The position numbers and the translations under genes are program-made. From Pseudomonas plecoglossicida NBRC 103162 = DSM 15088 (GTDB lineage Bacteria > Pseudomonadota > Gammaproteobacteria > Pseudomonadales > Pseudomonadaceae), in contig NZ_BBIV01000008.1 of assembly GCF_000730665.1 (NCBI RefSeq), positions 1 to 64,000 of the forward strand: a stretch of 64,000 bases of DNA, given 5' to 3'. Shown here piece after piece: positions 55,783 through 64,000 of the stretch. The notes beneath the pieces are model-generated. The model saw only the letters and a program-made list of their open reading frames with translations, had not been told where the DNA came from and did no database searches. Within the stretch, counting starts at the first letter, position 1, and every line of letters begins with the position of its first letter.

Positions 55783-58005
55783 ATGAGCTTCGGCGCCGAT
55801 GAAGAAATCCTTCAGGATTTCCTGGTAGAAGCCGGCGAAATTCTTGAGCAACTGTCCGAGCAACTGGTCGAGCTGGAAAGCCGGCCCGACGATGCCGACC
55901 TGCTCAATGCGATCTTTCGCGGTTTCCACACTGTAAAAGGGGGCGCCGGCTTCCTTCAGCTCAACGAACTGGTGGAGTGCTGCCATATCGCCGAGAACGT
56001 GTTCGACATCCTGCGCAAAGGTGAGCGCCGGGTCGACGCGGAACTGATGGATGTGGTGCTCGAGGCACTGGATACGGTCAACAGCATGTTCGGCCAGGTC
56101 CGCGAGCGCAGCGATGTGACCCCGGCCACGCCCGAACTGCTGGCGGCCTTGTCGCGCCTGGCCGAGCCGCCTGCTGCCGAGGCGCCTGCGGCAGTGGCCG
56201 CACCGGTGGCCGAGGCACCTGCTGACGAGGTGGACATCACCGACAGCGAGTTCGAGCAGTTGCTCGACTCGCTCGATGCGGTCAAGGCCGAGGCCGAGGC
56301 TGCTGCCGAACAGTTGCAGGGTGAAACCCTCGGCGGTTCGGGCGACGAGATCACCGACGCCCAGTTCGAATCGCTGCTCGACCAGTTGCACGGCAAGGGC
56401 CAGTTCTCGCCCGAAGTCGCCGCGGCCGAGCCACAGCTCGCGGCTGCCATTGCGCCGGTGAGCGACGAGATCACCGACGAGGAATTCGAGTCGCTGCTCG
56501 ACCAGTTGCATGGCAAAGGCACCTTCCAGGCCGATGCGCTGCCTGCGGCCGCGGCCGTGGCCAGCGAAGCACCTGCCGCCAGCAGCGAGGAAATCAGCGA
56601 GCACGAGTTCGAGGCACTGCTCGACCAGTTGCACGGCAAGGGCAAGTTCTCCGGCAGCGCTGCTGCCGCCGAAGTGCCTGCCGCGGTGGCGGCGCCGGTC
56701 GCTGCCAGGGCTGAGGTCGCGCCTGTGGCCAAGCCGGCACCGGTGCCGGCCCCAGCCCCAGCAGCCGCAGCCGCCAAGCCTGCCGCAGCGCCCCGGGCGC
56801 CGGCGCCTGCCGCCGAGAAGCACGCGCCCAGCGAAGCGGAAACCACCGTGCGCGTGGACACGGCACGCCTGGACGAGATCATGAACATGGTCGGCGAACT
56901 GGTGCTGGTGCGTAACCGCCTGGTGCGCCTGGGCCTGAACAGCGGCGACGAGGCCATGTCCAAGGCCGTGTCGAACCTTGACGTGGTCACCGCCGACCTG
57001 CAGACCGCGGTGATGAAAACCCGCATGCAGCCGATCAAGAAAGTCTTCGGCCGCTTCCCACGCCTGGTTCGCGACCTGGCCCGCCAGCTCAAGAAGGAAA
57101 TCAACCTGGAGCTGGTCGGCGAAGAGACCGATCTCGACAAGAACCTGGTCGAGGCCCTGGCCGACCCGCTGGTGCACCTGGTGCGCAACGCCGTCGACCA
57201 TGGTGTGGAAATGCCTGACGAGCGTGAAGCCGCCGGCAAGGCCCGCACCGGCCGCGTGGTGCTGTCGGCCGAGCAGGAAGGCGACCATATCCTGTTGTCG
57301 ATTTCCGACGACGGCAAGGGCATGGACCCCAACATCCTGCGCGCCAAGGCCGTGGAAAAAGGCCTGATGGACAAGGACGCCGCCGAGCGTCTGAGCGAGT
57401 CGGACTGCTACAATCTGATCTTCGCCCCAGGCTTCTCGACCAAGACCGAGATCTCCGACGTGTCCGGCCGTGGCGTCGGCATGGACGTGGTCAAGACCAA
57501 GATTTCCCAGCTCAACGGCTCGATCAACATCTTCTCGGCCAAGGGCCAGGGTTCGAAGATCGCCATCAAGGTACCGCTGACCCTGGCGATCATGCCGACC
57601 CTGATGGTGATGCTGGGCAACCAGGCATTCGCCTTCCCGCTGGTCAACGTCAACGAGATCTTCCACCTCGATCTGTCGCGCACCAACGTGGTCGACGGCC
57701 AGGAAGTGGTGATCGTGCGCGACAAGGCGCTGCCGCTGTTCTACCTCAAGCGCTGGCTGGTCCAGGGCCAGGTGCATGAAGAACAGCGCGAAGGGCATGT
57801 GGTGATCCTGTCGGTCGGCACCCAGCGTATCGGCTTCGTGGTCGATCAACTGGTGGGCCAGGAAGAGGTGGTGATCAAGCCGCTGGGCAAGATGCTGCAG
57901 GGCACCCCGGGCATGTCCGGCGCCACCATCACCGGTGACGGTCGCATCGCGCTGATCCTCGACGTGCCGAGCATGCTCAAGCGTTACGCGGCACGGCGTA
58001 TTTGA
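55783..58005 (+). CDS. cheA: Chemotaxis histidine kinase CheA
   Basis: CheA (740 residues) has an Hpt P1 domain (1-110; [10 protein letters not shown] with His49), a long Ala/Pro linker (about 125-360), then dimerisation ([18 protein letters not shown]), kinase ([26 protein letters not shown]) and CheW-like P5 domains. I do not see a standard globular P2; instead the linker holds four copies of a helical motif at about residues 149, 188, 228 and 269, three ending [12 protein letters not shown] or nearly so. These may serve as CheY or CheB docking peptides. It is 12 bp after cheZ. Confidence 0.96.
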   Translation: MSFGADEEILQDFLVEAGEILEQLSEQLVELESRPDDADLLNAIFRGFHTVKGGAGFLQLNELVECCHIAENVFDILRKGERRVDAELMDVVLEALDTVNSMFGQVRERSDVTPATPELLAALSRLAEPPAAEAPAAVAAPVAEAPADEVDITDSEFEQLLDSLDAVKAEAEAAAEQLQGETLGGSGDEITDAQFESLLDQLHGKGQFSPEVAAAEPQLAAAIAPVSDEITDEEFESLLDQLHGKGTFQADALPAAAAVASEAPAASSEEISEHEFEALLDQLHGKGKFSGSAAAAEVPAAVAAPVAARAEVAPVAKPAPVPAPAPAAAAAKPAAAPRAPAPAAEKHAPSEAETTVRVDTARLDEIMNMVGELVLVRNRLVRLGLNSGDEAMSKAVSNLDVVTADLQTAVMKTRMQPIKKVFGRFPRLVRDLARQLKKEINLELVGEETDLDKNLVEALADPLVHLVRNAVDHGVEMPDEREAAGKARTGRVVLSAEQEGDHILLSISDDGKGMDPNILRAKAVEKGLMDKDAAERLSESDCYNLIFAPGFSTKTEISDVSGRGVGMDVVKTKISQLNGSINIFSAKGQGSKIAIKVPLTLAIMPTLMVMLGNQAFAFPLVNVNEIFHLDLSRTNVVDGQEVVIVRDKALPLFYLKRWLVQGQVHEEQREGHVVILSVGTQRIGFVVDQLVGQEEVVIKPLGKMLQGTPGMSGATITGDGRIALILDVPSMLKRYAARRI
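56227..56643 (+). repeat. Four in-frame copies of an [13 protein letters not shown] motif in cheA
   Basis: Copies start at 56227, 56344, 56464 and 56587. Copies 2-4 are strongly conserved ([18 protein letters not shown] type, the last with EIS and FEALL); copy 1 is divergent ([11 protein letters not shown]). Linkers between them vary in sequence and length, so selection acts on the motif rather than on the whole stretch. Confidence 0.88.
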
Positions 58006-58009
58006 TTTC

Positions 58010-58038
58010 GGCGGCGCACCCTGGCGGGCTGCGCCGCC
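58010..58038 (+). other. Hairpin between cheA and cheB
   Basis: GGCGGCGCA (58010-58018) pairs perfectly with TGCGCCGCC (58030-58038), with an inner CCC/GGG pairing. It starts 5 bases after the cheA stop and ends 4 bases before the cheB Shine-Dalgarno. There is no T-run. Confidence 0.75.
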
Positions 58039-58051
58039 TAATGGAGTGTTT

Positions 58052-59179
58052 ATGGCAGTCAAGGTCCTGGTGGTGGATGATTCCGGTTTCTTCCGCCGCC
58101 GTGTCTCGGAAATCCTCTCGGCGGACCCGACGATCCAGGTCGTGGGCACTGCGACCAACGGCAGGGAAGCGATCGACCAGGCTCTGGCGCTCAAGCCCGA
58201 TGTCATCACCATGGACTATGAAATGCCCATGATGGACGGCATCACCGCGGTGCGGCACATCATGCAGCGCTGCCCGACGCCGGTGTTGATGTTCTCGTCG
58301 CTGACCCACGAAGGCGCCCGGGTCACCCTCGACGCGCTGGATGCCGGCGCGGTGGATTACCTGCCGAAGAACTTCGAAGACATCTCGCGCAACCCGGAAA
58401 AGGTCAAGCAGCTGCTGTGCGAGAAGGTGCACACGCTCTCGCGCAGCAACCGCCGCTTCGCCAGCCATGCCAGCCCGGCGCCGGTCGCCGCGCCAGCTGC
58501 GACTGCCCCCGCAGCGGCCAGCAGCCTGGCCAACCCGGCACCTGCGCGCGCACCGTTGCCTGCCCGTGCGGCGACAACGGCAGCGGCGTCGACTCACTCG
58601 CCAGCCCCCAAGTGCAAGCCCTACAAACTCGTGGCCATCGGCACCTCCACCGGCGGACCGGTAGCCCTGCAGCGGGTGCTGACCCAACTGCCGGCGAGCT
58701 TCCCGGCGCCGATCGTGCTCATCCAGCACATGCCGGCCGCCTTCACCAAGGCGTTCGCCGAACGCCTCGACAAGCTGTGCAGAATCAGCGTCAAGGAAGC
58801 CGAGGACGGCGACCTGCTGCGCCCGGGCCTGGCGCTGCTGGCCCCCGGCGGCAAGCAGATGATGATCGACGGGCGCGGTGCGGTGAAGATCCTGCCCGGC
58901 GACGAGCGCCTCAACTACAAGCCCTGCGTGGACATCACCTTCGGTTCGGCGGCCAAGTCGTTCGGCGACAAGGTGCTCTCGGTGGTGCTCACCGGCATGG
59001 GCGCCGACGGCCGTGAAGGCGCGCGTCTGCTCAAGCAGGGTGGCAGCACGGTGTGGGCCCAGGATGAAGCCAGCTGCGTGATCTATGGCATGCCCATGGC
59101 CATCGTCAAGGCCAACCTGGCCGACGCGGTGTACAGCCTGGACGAGATCGGCAAGCACCTGGTAGAGGCTTGCGTCTGA
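58052..59179 (+). CDS. cheB: Chemoreceptor methylesterase/deamidase CheB
   Basis: CheB (375 residues) removes receptor methyl groups to allow adaptation. The receiver domain ([16 protein letters not shown], phospho-Asp in [11 protein letters not shown]) is joined by an Ala/Pro linker (about 150-190) to the esterase with Ser in [12 protein letters not shown], His in LIQHMPA and Asp in [12 protein letters not shown] 58052 follows GGAG. Phosphorylated by the upstream CheA. Overlaps motC by one base (TGATG). Confidence 0.96.
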   Translation: MAVKVLVVDDSGFFRRRVSEILSADPTIQVVGTATNGREAIDQALALKPDVITMDYEMPMMDGITAVRHIMQRCPTPVLMFSSLTHEGARVTLDALDAGAVDYLPKNFEDISRNPEKVKQLLCEKVHTLSRSNRRFASHASPAPVAAPAATAPAAASSLANPAPARAPLPARAATTAAASTHSPAPKCKPYKLVAIGTSTGGPVALQRVLTQLPASFPAPIVLIQHMPAAFTKAFAERLDKLCRISVKEAEDGDLLRPGLALLAPGGKQMMIDGRGAVKILPGDERLNYKPCVDITFGSAAKSFGDKVLSVVLTGMGADGREGARLLKQGGSTVWAQDEASCVIYGMPMAIVKANLADAVYSLDEIGKHLVEACV

Positions 59180-59919
59180 TGGATGTCCTCAGCCTGATTG
59201 GCCTGATCCTGGCCTTCGTCGCCATCGTCGGCGGCAACTTCCTCGAAGGTGGCCATGTCGGGGCGCTGCTCAATGGCCCGGCAGCGCTGATCGTGCTCGG
59301 CGGTACCCTGGCGGCGGCCTTGCTGCAGTCGCCGCTGCCGTCGTTCAAGCGCGCGCTGCAGATCCTGCGCTGGATCATCTTCCCGCCACGGGTCGACCTG
59401 GCCGGCGGCATCGACCGGGTGGTGAACTGGAGCCTGACGGCGCGCAAGGAAGGCCTGCTGGGTCTGGAGGGCGTGGCCGATGCCGAACCCGACCCATACG
59501 CGCGCAAGGGCCTGCAATTGCTGGTCGATGGTGCCGAGCCGGAGTCGATCCGCAGCATCCTCGAAGTCGATTTCCTGACCCAGGAAAGCCGTGATATCCA
59601 GGCTGCCAAGGTGTTCGAGAGCATGGGCGGCTATGCACCGACCATCGGCATCATCGGTGCGGTGATGGGCCTGATCCACGTCATGGGCAACCTGGCCGAC
59701 CCCTCGCAATTGGGCAACGGCATTGCCGTGGCCTTCGTCGCCACCATCTACGGTGTGGCCAGTGCCAACCTGATCCTGCTGCCGATCGCCAACAAGCTCA
59801 AGACCATCGTGCTGCGCCAGTCGCGCTACCGCGAGATGCTGCTCGAAGGTTTGCTGTCGATTGCCGAAGGTGAAAACCCGCGCTCGATCGAGCTGAAGCT
59901 GCAAGGCTTCATGGAGTAA
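59179..59919 (+). CDS. motC: Flagellar stator protein MotC (MotA family)
   Basis: MotC (246 residues) is the MotA-type proton-channel subunit of the second Pseudomonas stator. Four hydrophobic helices are visible, two near the N-terminus (LSLIGLILAFVAIVGGNF, AALIVLGGTLAAALL) and two near residues 150-205 (GIIGAVMGLIHVMG, VAFVATIYGVASANL). ATG 59179 overlaps the cheB stop. The second subunit follows at once. Confidence 0.95.
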   Translation: MDVLSLIGLILAFVAIVGGNFLEGGHVGALLNGPAALIVLGGTLAAALLQSPLPSFKRALQILRWIIFPPRVDLAGGIDRVVNWSLTARKEGLLGLEGVADAEPDPYARKGLQLLVDGAEPESIRSILEVDFLTQESRDIQAAKVFESMGGYAPTIGIIGAVMGLIHVMGNLADPSQLGNGIAVAFVATIYGVASANLILLPIANKLKTIVLRQSRYREMLLEGLLSIAEGENPRSIELKLQGFME

Positions 59920-59922
59920 CCC

Positions 59923-60780
59923 ATGCGTCGCCGTCGTCACACCGAGGAGCATGAGAATCACGAGCGCTGGCTGGTGTCGTATGCCGACTTCATCACCTTG
60001 CTGTTCGCGTTCTTCGTGGTCATGTATTCGATTTCCTCGGTCAACGAGGGCAAGTACAAGGTCATTTCGCAAGCGCTGCTGGGGGTGTTCAACGATCCCG
60101 AGCGGAGCATGAAGCCGATCCCCATCGGCGATGAGCAGCCGCTGAGCGTCAAACCGGCCGAGCCGCTGATCAAGGACAGCGAGCAGACCGATGCGGGTCT
60201 GGCGCAGACCAACGTCGACCCGCTCAAGACCATCAGCGACGACGTGCGCGATGCCTTCGGCGACTTGATCAAATCCGACCAGATGACCGTGCGCGGCAAT
60301 GAACTGTGGGTCGAGATCGAGCTCAACTCCTCGCTGCTGTTTGGCAGCGGCGATGCCATGCCCAGCGACAAGGCGTTCACCATCATCGACAAGGTGGCGA
60401 ATATCCTCAAGCCGTTCGCCAACCCGGTGCATGTCGAAGGCTTCACCGACAACCTGCCGATCCGCACGGCGCAGTACCCGACCAACTGGGAGCTGTCGTC
60501 GGCGCGTGCGGCGAGCATCGTCCGCCTGCTGGCCATGAATGGGGTCAACCCGGGGCGCATGGCTTCGGTGGGCTATGGCGAGTACCAGCCGCTGGTCAGC
60601 AACGACACTGCCGAAGGGCGCGCCCGTAACCGCCGGGTGGTGCTGGTGATTTCCCGCAACCTTGAGGTGCGCCGCAGCCTCACCGGTACCGGCAGCGCCA
60701 ATGCCTCCCCGGACGCCGCGCTGCGGCGGGCTGGCACACAAAGTGCACCGGCAACGCCAGCAACGAAGGCGGGGCAATAA
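59923..60780 (+). CDS. motD: Flagellar stator protein MotD (MotB family)
   Basis: MotD (285 residues) anchors the stator to peptidoglycan. A single N-terminal transmembrane helix contains the proton-binding Asp in WLVSYADFITLLFAFFVVM (in part SYADFITLLFAFF). The C-terminal OmpA-like domain has VEGFTDNLPIRTAQYPTNWE, shown in part, and RNRRVVLVI. It lies 3 bp after motC. The tail is Ala/Pro-rich. Confidence 0.95.
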   Translation: MRRRRHTEEHENHERWLVSYADFITLLFAFFVVMYSISSVNEGKYKVISQALLGVFNDPERSMKPIPIGDEQPLSVKPAEPLIKDSEQTDAGLAQTNVDPLKTISDDVRDAFGDLIKSDQMTVRGNELWVEIELNSSLLFGSGDAMPSDKAFTIIDKVANILKPFANPVHVEGFTDNLPIRTAQYPTNWELSSARAASIVRLLAMNGVNPGRMASVGYGEYQPLVSNDTAEGRARNRRVVLVISRNLEVRRSLTGTGSANASPDAALRRAGTQSAPATPATKAGQ

Positions 60781-60808
60781 CTCGTCAATTCTCTGTCACC
60801 GCGTACGT

Positions 60809-60893
60809 TGTGGGAGCCGGCTTGCCGGCGATGCAGGCCACGCGGTGTGTGGCACCGGCTCCGCCGGTGATCGCCGGCAAGCCGGCTCCCACA
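60809..60893. repeat. REPIN (paired inverted REP) between motD and parC
   Basis: A 24-bp sequence starting TGTGGGAGCCGGCTTGCC (60809-60832) recurs as its exact reverse complement at 60870-60893, with a 37-bp centre. This is the P. putida-type REP doublet. It interrupts an otherwise tightly packed operon. Confidence 0.92.
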
Positions 60894-60929
60894 GGGGTTC
60901 AGCGGCATCAATGAGTCAAGAGTTGTCCT

Positions 60930-61721
60930 ATGAGAGTCTGGGCAGTAGCCAACCAAAAAGGTGGAGTCGGCAAGACCACCACCACCATCGCCCTGGCCGG
61001 CTTGCTGGCCGAGGCAGGCAAGCGCGTGGTCGTCGTCGACCTCGACCCGCATGGCTCGATGACCAGTTACTTCGGGCACAACCCCGACGCCCTGGAGCAC
61101 AGCTGCTACGACCTGTTCCTGCACAAGGGGCAGGTCCCCGATGGCCTGCCCGGGCAGCTGCTGCTGCCCACCAGCGATGAGCGTATTTCGCTGCTGCCCT
61201 CGAGTACCGCGCTGGCAGTGCTGGAGCGCCAGTCGCCGGGGCAGAATGGCCTGGGCCTGGTGATCGCCAAGAGTCTGGCGCAGTTGTGGCAGGATTTCGA
61301 CTTTGCCCTGATCGACAGCCCACCCTTGCTGGGCGTGCTGATGGTCAATGCCTTGGCCGCCAGCCAGCAGCTGGTGATCCCCGTGCAGACGGAGTTTCTC
61401 GCGGTCAAGGGCCTGGAACGCATGATCGGCACGCTGGCCATGATCAACCGCTCGCGCCGGCAGGCCTTGCCCTACCAGATCGTGCCGACCTTGTTCGATC
61501 GTCGTACCCAGGCCTCCCTGGGCACGCTCAAGGTGCTGCGCGATGCCTATGAGCATCAGGTGTGGCAGGGCTATATCCCGGTCGACACGCGCCTGCGTGA
61601 TGCCAGCCGCAACGGCGTCACGCCGTCGCAGTTCGATGGCAAGAGCCGTGGCGTGATTGCCTACCGGGCGCTGCTCAAGCACCTGCTCACCTACAAGACC
61701 GCAGTGCAGGTGGCGTCATGA
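60930..61721 (+). CDS. parC: ParA-like ATPase ParC (polar localisation of chemotaxis arrays)
   Basis: This 263-residue ParA/Soj family ATPase has Walker A NQKGGVGKTTTTIAL, VVVDLDPHGSMTSYFG and LIDSPPLLGVLM. Next to a CheW-domain gene and cheW it corresponds to ParC, which recruits chemosensory arrays to the pole in Vibrio and Pseudomonas; it is not a chromosome-partition protein. ATG 60930 lies 36 bp after the REPIN. It overlaps parP by 4 bases. Confidence 0.9.
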   Translation: MRVWAVANQKGGVGKTTTTIALAGLLAEAGKRVVVVDLDPHGSMTSYFGHNPDALEHSCYDLFLHKGQVPDGLPGQLLLPTSDERISLLPSSTALAVLERQSPGQNGLGLVIAKSLAQLWQDFDFALIDSPPLLGVLMVNALAASQQLVIPVQTEFLAVKGLERMIGTLAMINRSRRQALPYQIVPTLFDRRTQASLGTLKVLRDAYEHQVWQGYIPVDTRLRDASRNGVTPSQFDGKSRGVIAYRALLKHLLTYKTAVQVAS

Positions 61722-62587
61722 CGTTGAAGACCGGCAGCCGGCCGCAGATGGCCTTGCAGTCTTACCTGGACGGCCTGCTGCAAGAGGCCACCGAGTGCGC
61801 AGACCTGCTCGACCTGCCGCCAGCCCATGACGAGTTCGCTGACGCCGTGCGTGAGGAGCAGGCCCGCGATGCGCGCCAGCCGGCGCCGGTCGCCAGCATC
61901 GCGGCCAAGCCTTTCGCCGAGCCGCAGCTCAAGATCTTGCCGACCGTGCTCCCCGTCGAGGAGCCGGTCGTGGTGGTGGTCGAGGCTGAGGTAGTGGCCG
62001 AGGCCAGCGTCCCGGTATTGACCGAGGTGCAGGCGCCCGAGCCGGTGGCGCCGCTGGTCGAAGTGCACCTGCCGGCAGCCGAATCGCCGCCGCCACGTGC
62101 CACGGTCGATGGCCGCCCGGCCTGGGCCGCCGAGCCATTCGAATGCCTGCTGTTCGACGTCGCCGGGCTGACCCTGGCGGTGCCGCTGGTGTGCCTGGGC
62201 TCGATCTACAGCCTGGAGGGGCAGGAACTGACGCCGTTGTTTGGCCAGCCGGACTGGTTCCTTGGCATCCTCACCTGCCAGGCGGGCAACCTCAAGGTGC
62301 TGGACACCGCGCGCTGGGTCATGCCCGACCGCTACCGCGACGACTTCCGCCAGGGCCTGAATTACGTGATTTCGGTGCAGGGCTACGAATGGGGGTTGGC
62401 GGTGCATCAGGTCAGTCGCTCGCTGCGCCTGGACCCGTCGGAAATCAAATGGCGCAGCCAGCGGGGCCAACGCCCGTGGCTGGCCGGCACGGTCATCGAA
62501 CACATGTGTGCACTGCTCGACGTCGCCGAACTGGCCGAATTGATCGCCAGCGGCGCGGTCAAGCAGCTGCACGGCAAACACAAATAA
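61718..62587 (+). CDS. parP: CheW-domain array protein ParP
   Basis: ParP (289 residues) couples ParC to CheA arrays. The N-terminal half is Pro/Ala/Val-rich and disordered (EEPVVVVVEAEVVAEAS). The C-terminal CheW-like (AIF) domain, about 140-285, has CLLFDVAGLTLAVPLVCLG, WFLGILTCQAGNLKVLD and HMCALLDVAELAELI. ATG 61718 overlaps the parC stop, typical of the parC-parP pair. Confidence 0.88.
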   Translation: MTLKTGSRPQMALQSYLDGLLQEATECADLLDLPPAHDEFADAVREEQARDARQPAPVASIAAKPFAEPQLKILPTVLPVEEPVVVVVEAEVVAEASVPVLTEVQAPEPVAPLVEVHLPAAESPPPRATVDGRPAWAAEPFECLLFDVAGLTLAVPLVCLGSIYSLEGQELTPLFGQPDWFLGILTCQAGNLKVLDTARWVMPDRYRDDFRQGLNYVISVQGYEWGLAVHQVSRSLRLDPSEIKWRSQRGQRPWLAGTVIEHMCALLDVAELAELIASGAVKQLHGKHK

Positions 62588-62629
62588 CTGTGAACACACC
62601 GCCATTGGCGGCATTTGAGGGCTAGGGGA

Positions 62630-63109
62630 ATGAAAAAGTCGTCTGCACAAGGTTCCGAAGATCCGATCCTGCAGTGGGTAACCTTCCGTCTGGACAACGA
62701 GTCCTACGGCATCAACGTCATGCAGGTGCAGGAAGTGCTGCGCTATACCGAGATCGCCCCGGTACCGGGCGCGCCAAGCTACGTGCTGGGCATCATCAAC
62801 CTGCGTGGCAACGTGGTCACGGTGATCGACACCCGCCAGCGCTTTGGCCTGATGCCATCGGATGTGACCGACAACACCCGTATCGTCATCATCGAGGCGG
62901 ACAAGCAGGTGGTCGGCATCCTGGTCGACAGCGTGGCCGAGGTGGTCTACCTGCGCCAGTCGGAGATCGAGACGGCACCGAACGTCGGTAACGAAGAGTC
63001 TGCCAAGTTCATCCAGGGCGTGTGCAACAAGAACGGCGAACTGCTGATCCTGGTCGAGCTGGACAAGATGATGACCGAGGAAGAGTGGTCCGAGCTGGAG
63101 AACATCTGA
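62630..63109 (+). CDS. cheW: Chemotaxis coupling protein CheW
   Basis: CheW (159 residues) links receptors to CheA. QWVTFRLDNESYGINVMQVQE (in part FRLDNESYGINVMQV), VPGAPSYVLGIINLRGNVV and VDSVAEVV are classic. ATG 62630 follows AGGGGA; the longer frame has no support. It lies 42 bp after parP. Confidence 0.96.
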   Translation: MKKSSAQGSEDPILQWVTFRLDNESYGINVMQVQEVLRYTEIAPVPGAPSYVLGIINLRGNVVTVIDTRQRFGLMPSDVTDNTRIVIIEADKQVVGILVDSVAEVVYLRQSEIETAPNVGNEESAKFIQGVCNKNGELLILVELDKMMTEEEWSELENI

Positions 63110-63110
63110 G

Positions 63111-63506
63111 TTGATCTTCGAGGTTGCTGTCATCTTCCTGGCGCTGCTGTGGGCGCTGAGCCTGTGGTTCTTCCTCAACTACAGCAAGCGCCAGCGCGAA
63201 CTGGCCGCCCAGCAGGCGGTCGGCGATGCGCTGCGTGACCAGCGCATCAAGGACCTGGTGAAAAGCCTGGAGGACTACCAGAACGGCACCGTGCGCATGG
63301 GTGATGCGATCCATGAGTTGCGGGCAACGGTAGCGACCCTGCCTGATCGCCTGGAACGGCTCGAGCAGCGCGACCCGAGCAATGTCACCTTCACCCAGGC
63401 CGCCAGGCTGGTGGGGATGGGGGCCAGTGTGGCGGAGCTCACCGAGACCTGCGGGCTGACCCAGGCTGAAGCGGAATTGATGAGCAAGCTGCATCGCAGC
63501 GAGTGA
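63111..63506 (+). CDS. DUF2802 membrane protein
   Basis: This 131-residue protein has one N-terminal transmembrane helix (VAVIFLALLWALSLWFF), a coiled-coil stretch (about 25-85) and a small C-terminal helical domain with AARLVGMGASVAELTETCGL, shown in part, and LTQAEAELMSKL. It matches the DUF2802 family found after cheW in Pseudomonas. The start is TTG 63111, one base after the cheW stop. Function is unknown; location suggests array or polar organisation. Confidence 0.88.
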   Translation: MIFEVAVIFLALLWALSLWFFLNYSKRQRELAAQQAVGDALRDQRIKDLVKSLEDYQNGTVRMGDAIHELRATVATLPDRLERLEQRDPSNVTFTQAARLVGMGASVAELTETCGLTQAEAELMSKLHRSE

Positions 63507-63587
63507 GGTCTGAGGCCGCGCCGCAACACTGGTCGGGGTCCAGTTCTGTGGTCATCCGTCGGGGGCGCAAAGTGCTTGAGTCTGGCG

Positions 63588-63920
63588 CTAACTCGGCGGC
63601 AGCAAACGGGGCAGGGGCGTGATGTCGCGCGGCGAGGTGGGCGGGTCGTTGAAGCCCGGCGGGACTTTGCCGCGCAATTGCCAGGCAAATGCAATGACTT
63701 CGGCAATGGTCAGGTACAGGGCCTCGGGAATCTGCTCGCCTAGCTCCAGTCGCGCCAGCAAGCGCACCAGTTCGGCGTTTTCGTAGATGGGCACCTCATG
63801 CTCACGGGCGATGGCGAGAATGGCCTCGGCCAGATCGTCGTCGCCTTTGGCGCTCAGGACAGGGGCCTGCTGGCCGTCGTAGCTCAGGGCAATCGCCTGG
63901 CGGGGCTGCTTGTCGGTCAT
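63588..63920 (-). CDS. Stand-alone FlhB C-domain-like protein (FlhX type)
   Basis: This 110-residue soluble protein aligns along its length with the part of FlhB that follows the self-cleavage site: RQAIALSYDGQQAPVLSAKG against HYAVALQYDPEKGGAAPLL, IYENAELVRLLA against ILESPALARAIY, and IPEALYLTIAEVIAFAWQL against IPAGLYLAVAQVLAYVFQI (segments shortened). The membrane domain and NPTH are absent. H. pylori FlhX, a similar protein, can replace FlhB-CC. It is translationally coupled (ATGA) to an upstream minus-strand gene. Confidence 0.85.
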   Translation of the reverse strand: MTDKQPRQAIALSYDGQQAPVLSAKGDDDLAEAILAIAREHEVPIYENAELVRLLARLELGEQIPEALYLTIAEVIAFAWQLRGKVPPGFNDPPTSPRDITPLPRLLPPS

Positions 63921-64000
63921 GCGGTTTCGTCCACCCAGCGTTGATCCAGCCGTGTGCGCGGGCCTTGCGGCGGTGTGCCAGGGTGACAGGCCAGGTCGCC
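63917..64000 (-). CDS. C-terminal end of a minus-strand gene, probably fliK-like (partial)
   Basis: Read on the minus strand from the window edge, an open frame of 27 residues ends in RTRLDQRWVDETA and a TGA (63917-63919) that overlaps the ATG of the FlhB-like gene. GC-rich coding character and the ATGA overlap support a real gene. In P. putida-group genomes the neighbour of this FlhB-like gene is a second FliK-like protein; the identity here is inferred from that context because the diagnostic domain lies outside the window. Confidence 0.6.
   Translation of the reverse strand, partial: GDLACHPGTPPQGPRTRLDQRWVDETA

Noticed and set aside
60930..61721. Chromosome or plasmid partition ParA
   Set aside because: No ParB or parS nearby; flanked by motD and CheW-domain genes, so the chemotaxis ParC assignment is better.

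Overview
The window is almost entirely one polar-flagellum and chemotaxis supercluster from a GC-rich gammaproteobacterium. Gene order (flgBCDE, flgFGHIJKL, a glycosylation island, fliC-flaG-fliD-fliS-fliT, fleQ, fleSR, fliEFGHIJ, a partner-switching triad, fliK, fliLMNOPQR-flhB, flhA-flhF-fleN-fliA, cheYZAB-motCD-parC-parP-cheW), the FleQ/FleSR regulators, the two-gene MotC/MotD stator and the GGAGCCGGCTTGCCGGCGA repeat all point to Pseudomonas, most likely the P. putida group. That assignment is by family knowledge and gene order; no search was run.

Layout. Positions 1-498 hold a terminal-inverted-repeat element and the sigma-54 promoter of flgB. 499-3460 is flgBCDE, with flgC frameshifted as given. 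3533-3718 is a small secreted protein between two terminators. 3916-12150 is flgFGHIJKL. 12225-25298 is a flagellin-glycosylation type island: two giant glycosyltransferases flank a five-gene CDP-deoxysugar pathway (glucose-1-phosphate cytidylyltransferase, CDP-glucose 4,6-dehydratase, 3,5-epimerase, C-methyltransferase, NAD-dependent reductase/epimerase) and a CmcI-type methyltransferase, followed by a FabH-like ketoacyl synthase. 25597-29232 is flagellin, FlaG, cap protein and the chaperones FliS and FliT. 29398-33646 carries the regulators FleQ, FleS and FleR. 33753-39565 is fliEFGHIJ. 39698-42099 encodes a STAS protein, a REC-PP2C-HATPase protein and an Hpt protein. 42171-49029 is fliK and fliLMNOPQR-flhB. 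49372-54483 is flhA, flhF, fleN and fliA. 54577-63506 is the chemotaxis, stator and polar-localisation block. At the right edge a FlhB C-domain-like gene and the tail of a probable fliK-like gene run on the minus strand.

Regulation visible in the DNA follows the Pseudomonas cascade. A sigma-70 type promoter precedes fleQ. Sigma-54 (-24/-12) sites precede flgB, flgF, fleS, fliE, fliK, fliL, flhA and, unexpectedly, the sugar gene rfbF. Sigma-28 sites (TAAA-N15-GCCGATAA type) precede fliC and fliS. Clear intrinsic terminators close flgE, flgL, the ketoacyl synthase gene, fliC and fliD.

Most worth a second look: the flgC frameshift; the predicted CDP-branched-sugar glycosylation pathway and its sigma-54-like promoter; a pair of homologous terminal-inverted-repeat elements plus two collapsed-looking derivatives, all just upstream of sigma-54 promoters; repeated LLDQLHGKG motifs in CheA resembling CheY-binding peptides of FliM, FliN and CheZ; and a stand-alone FlhB-CC-like protein. 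I saw no CRISPR array, tRNA, rRNA or transposase gene.
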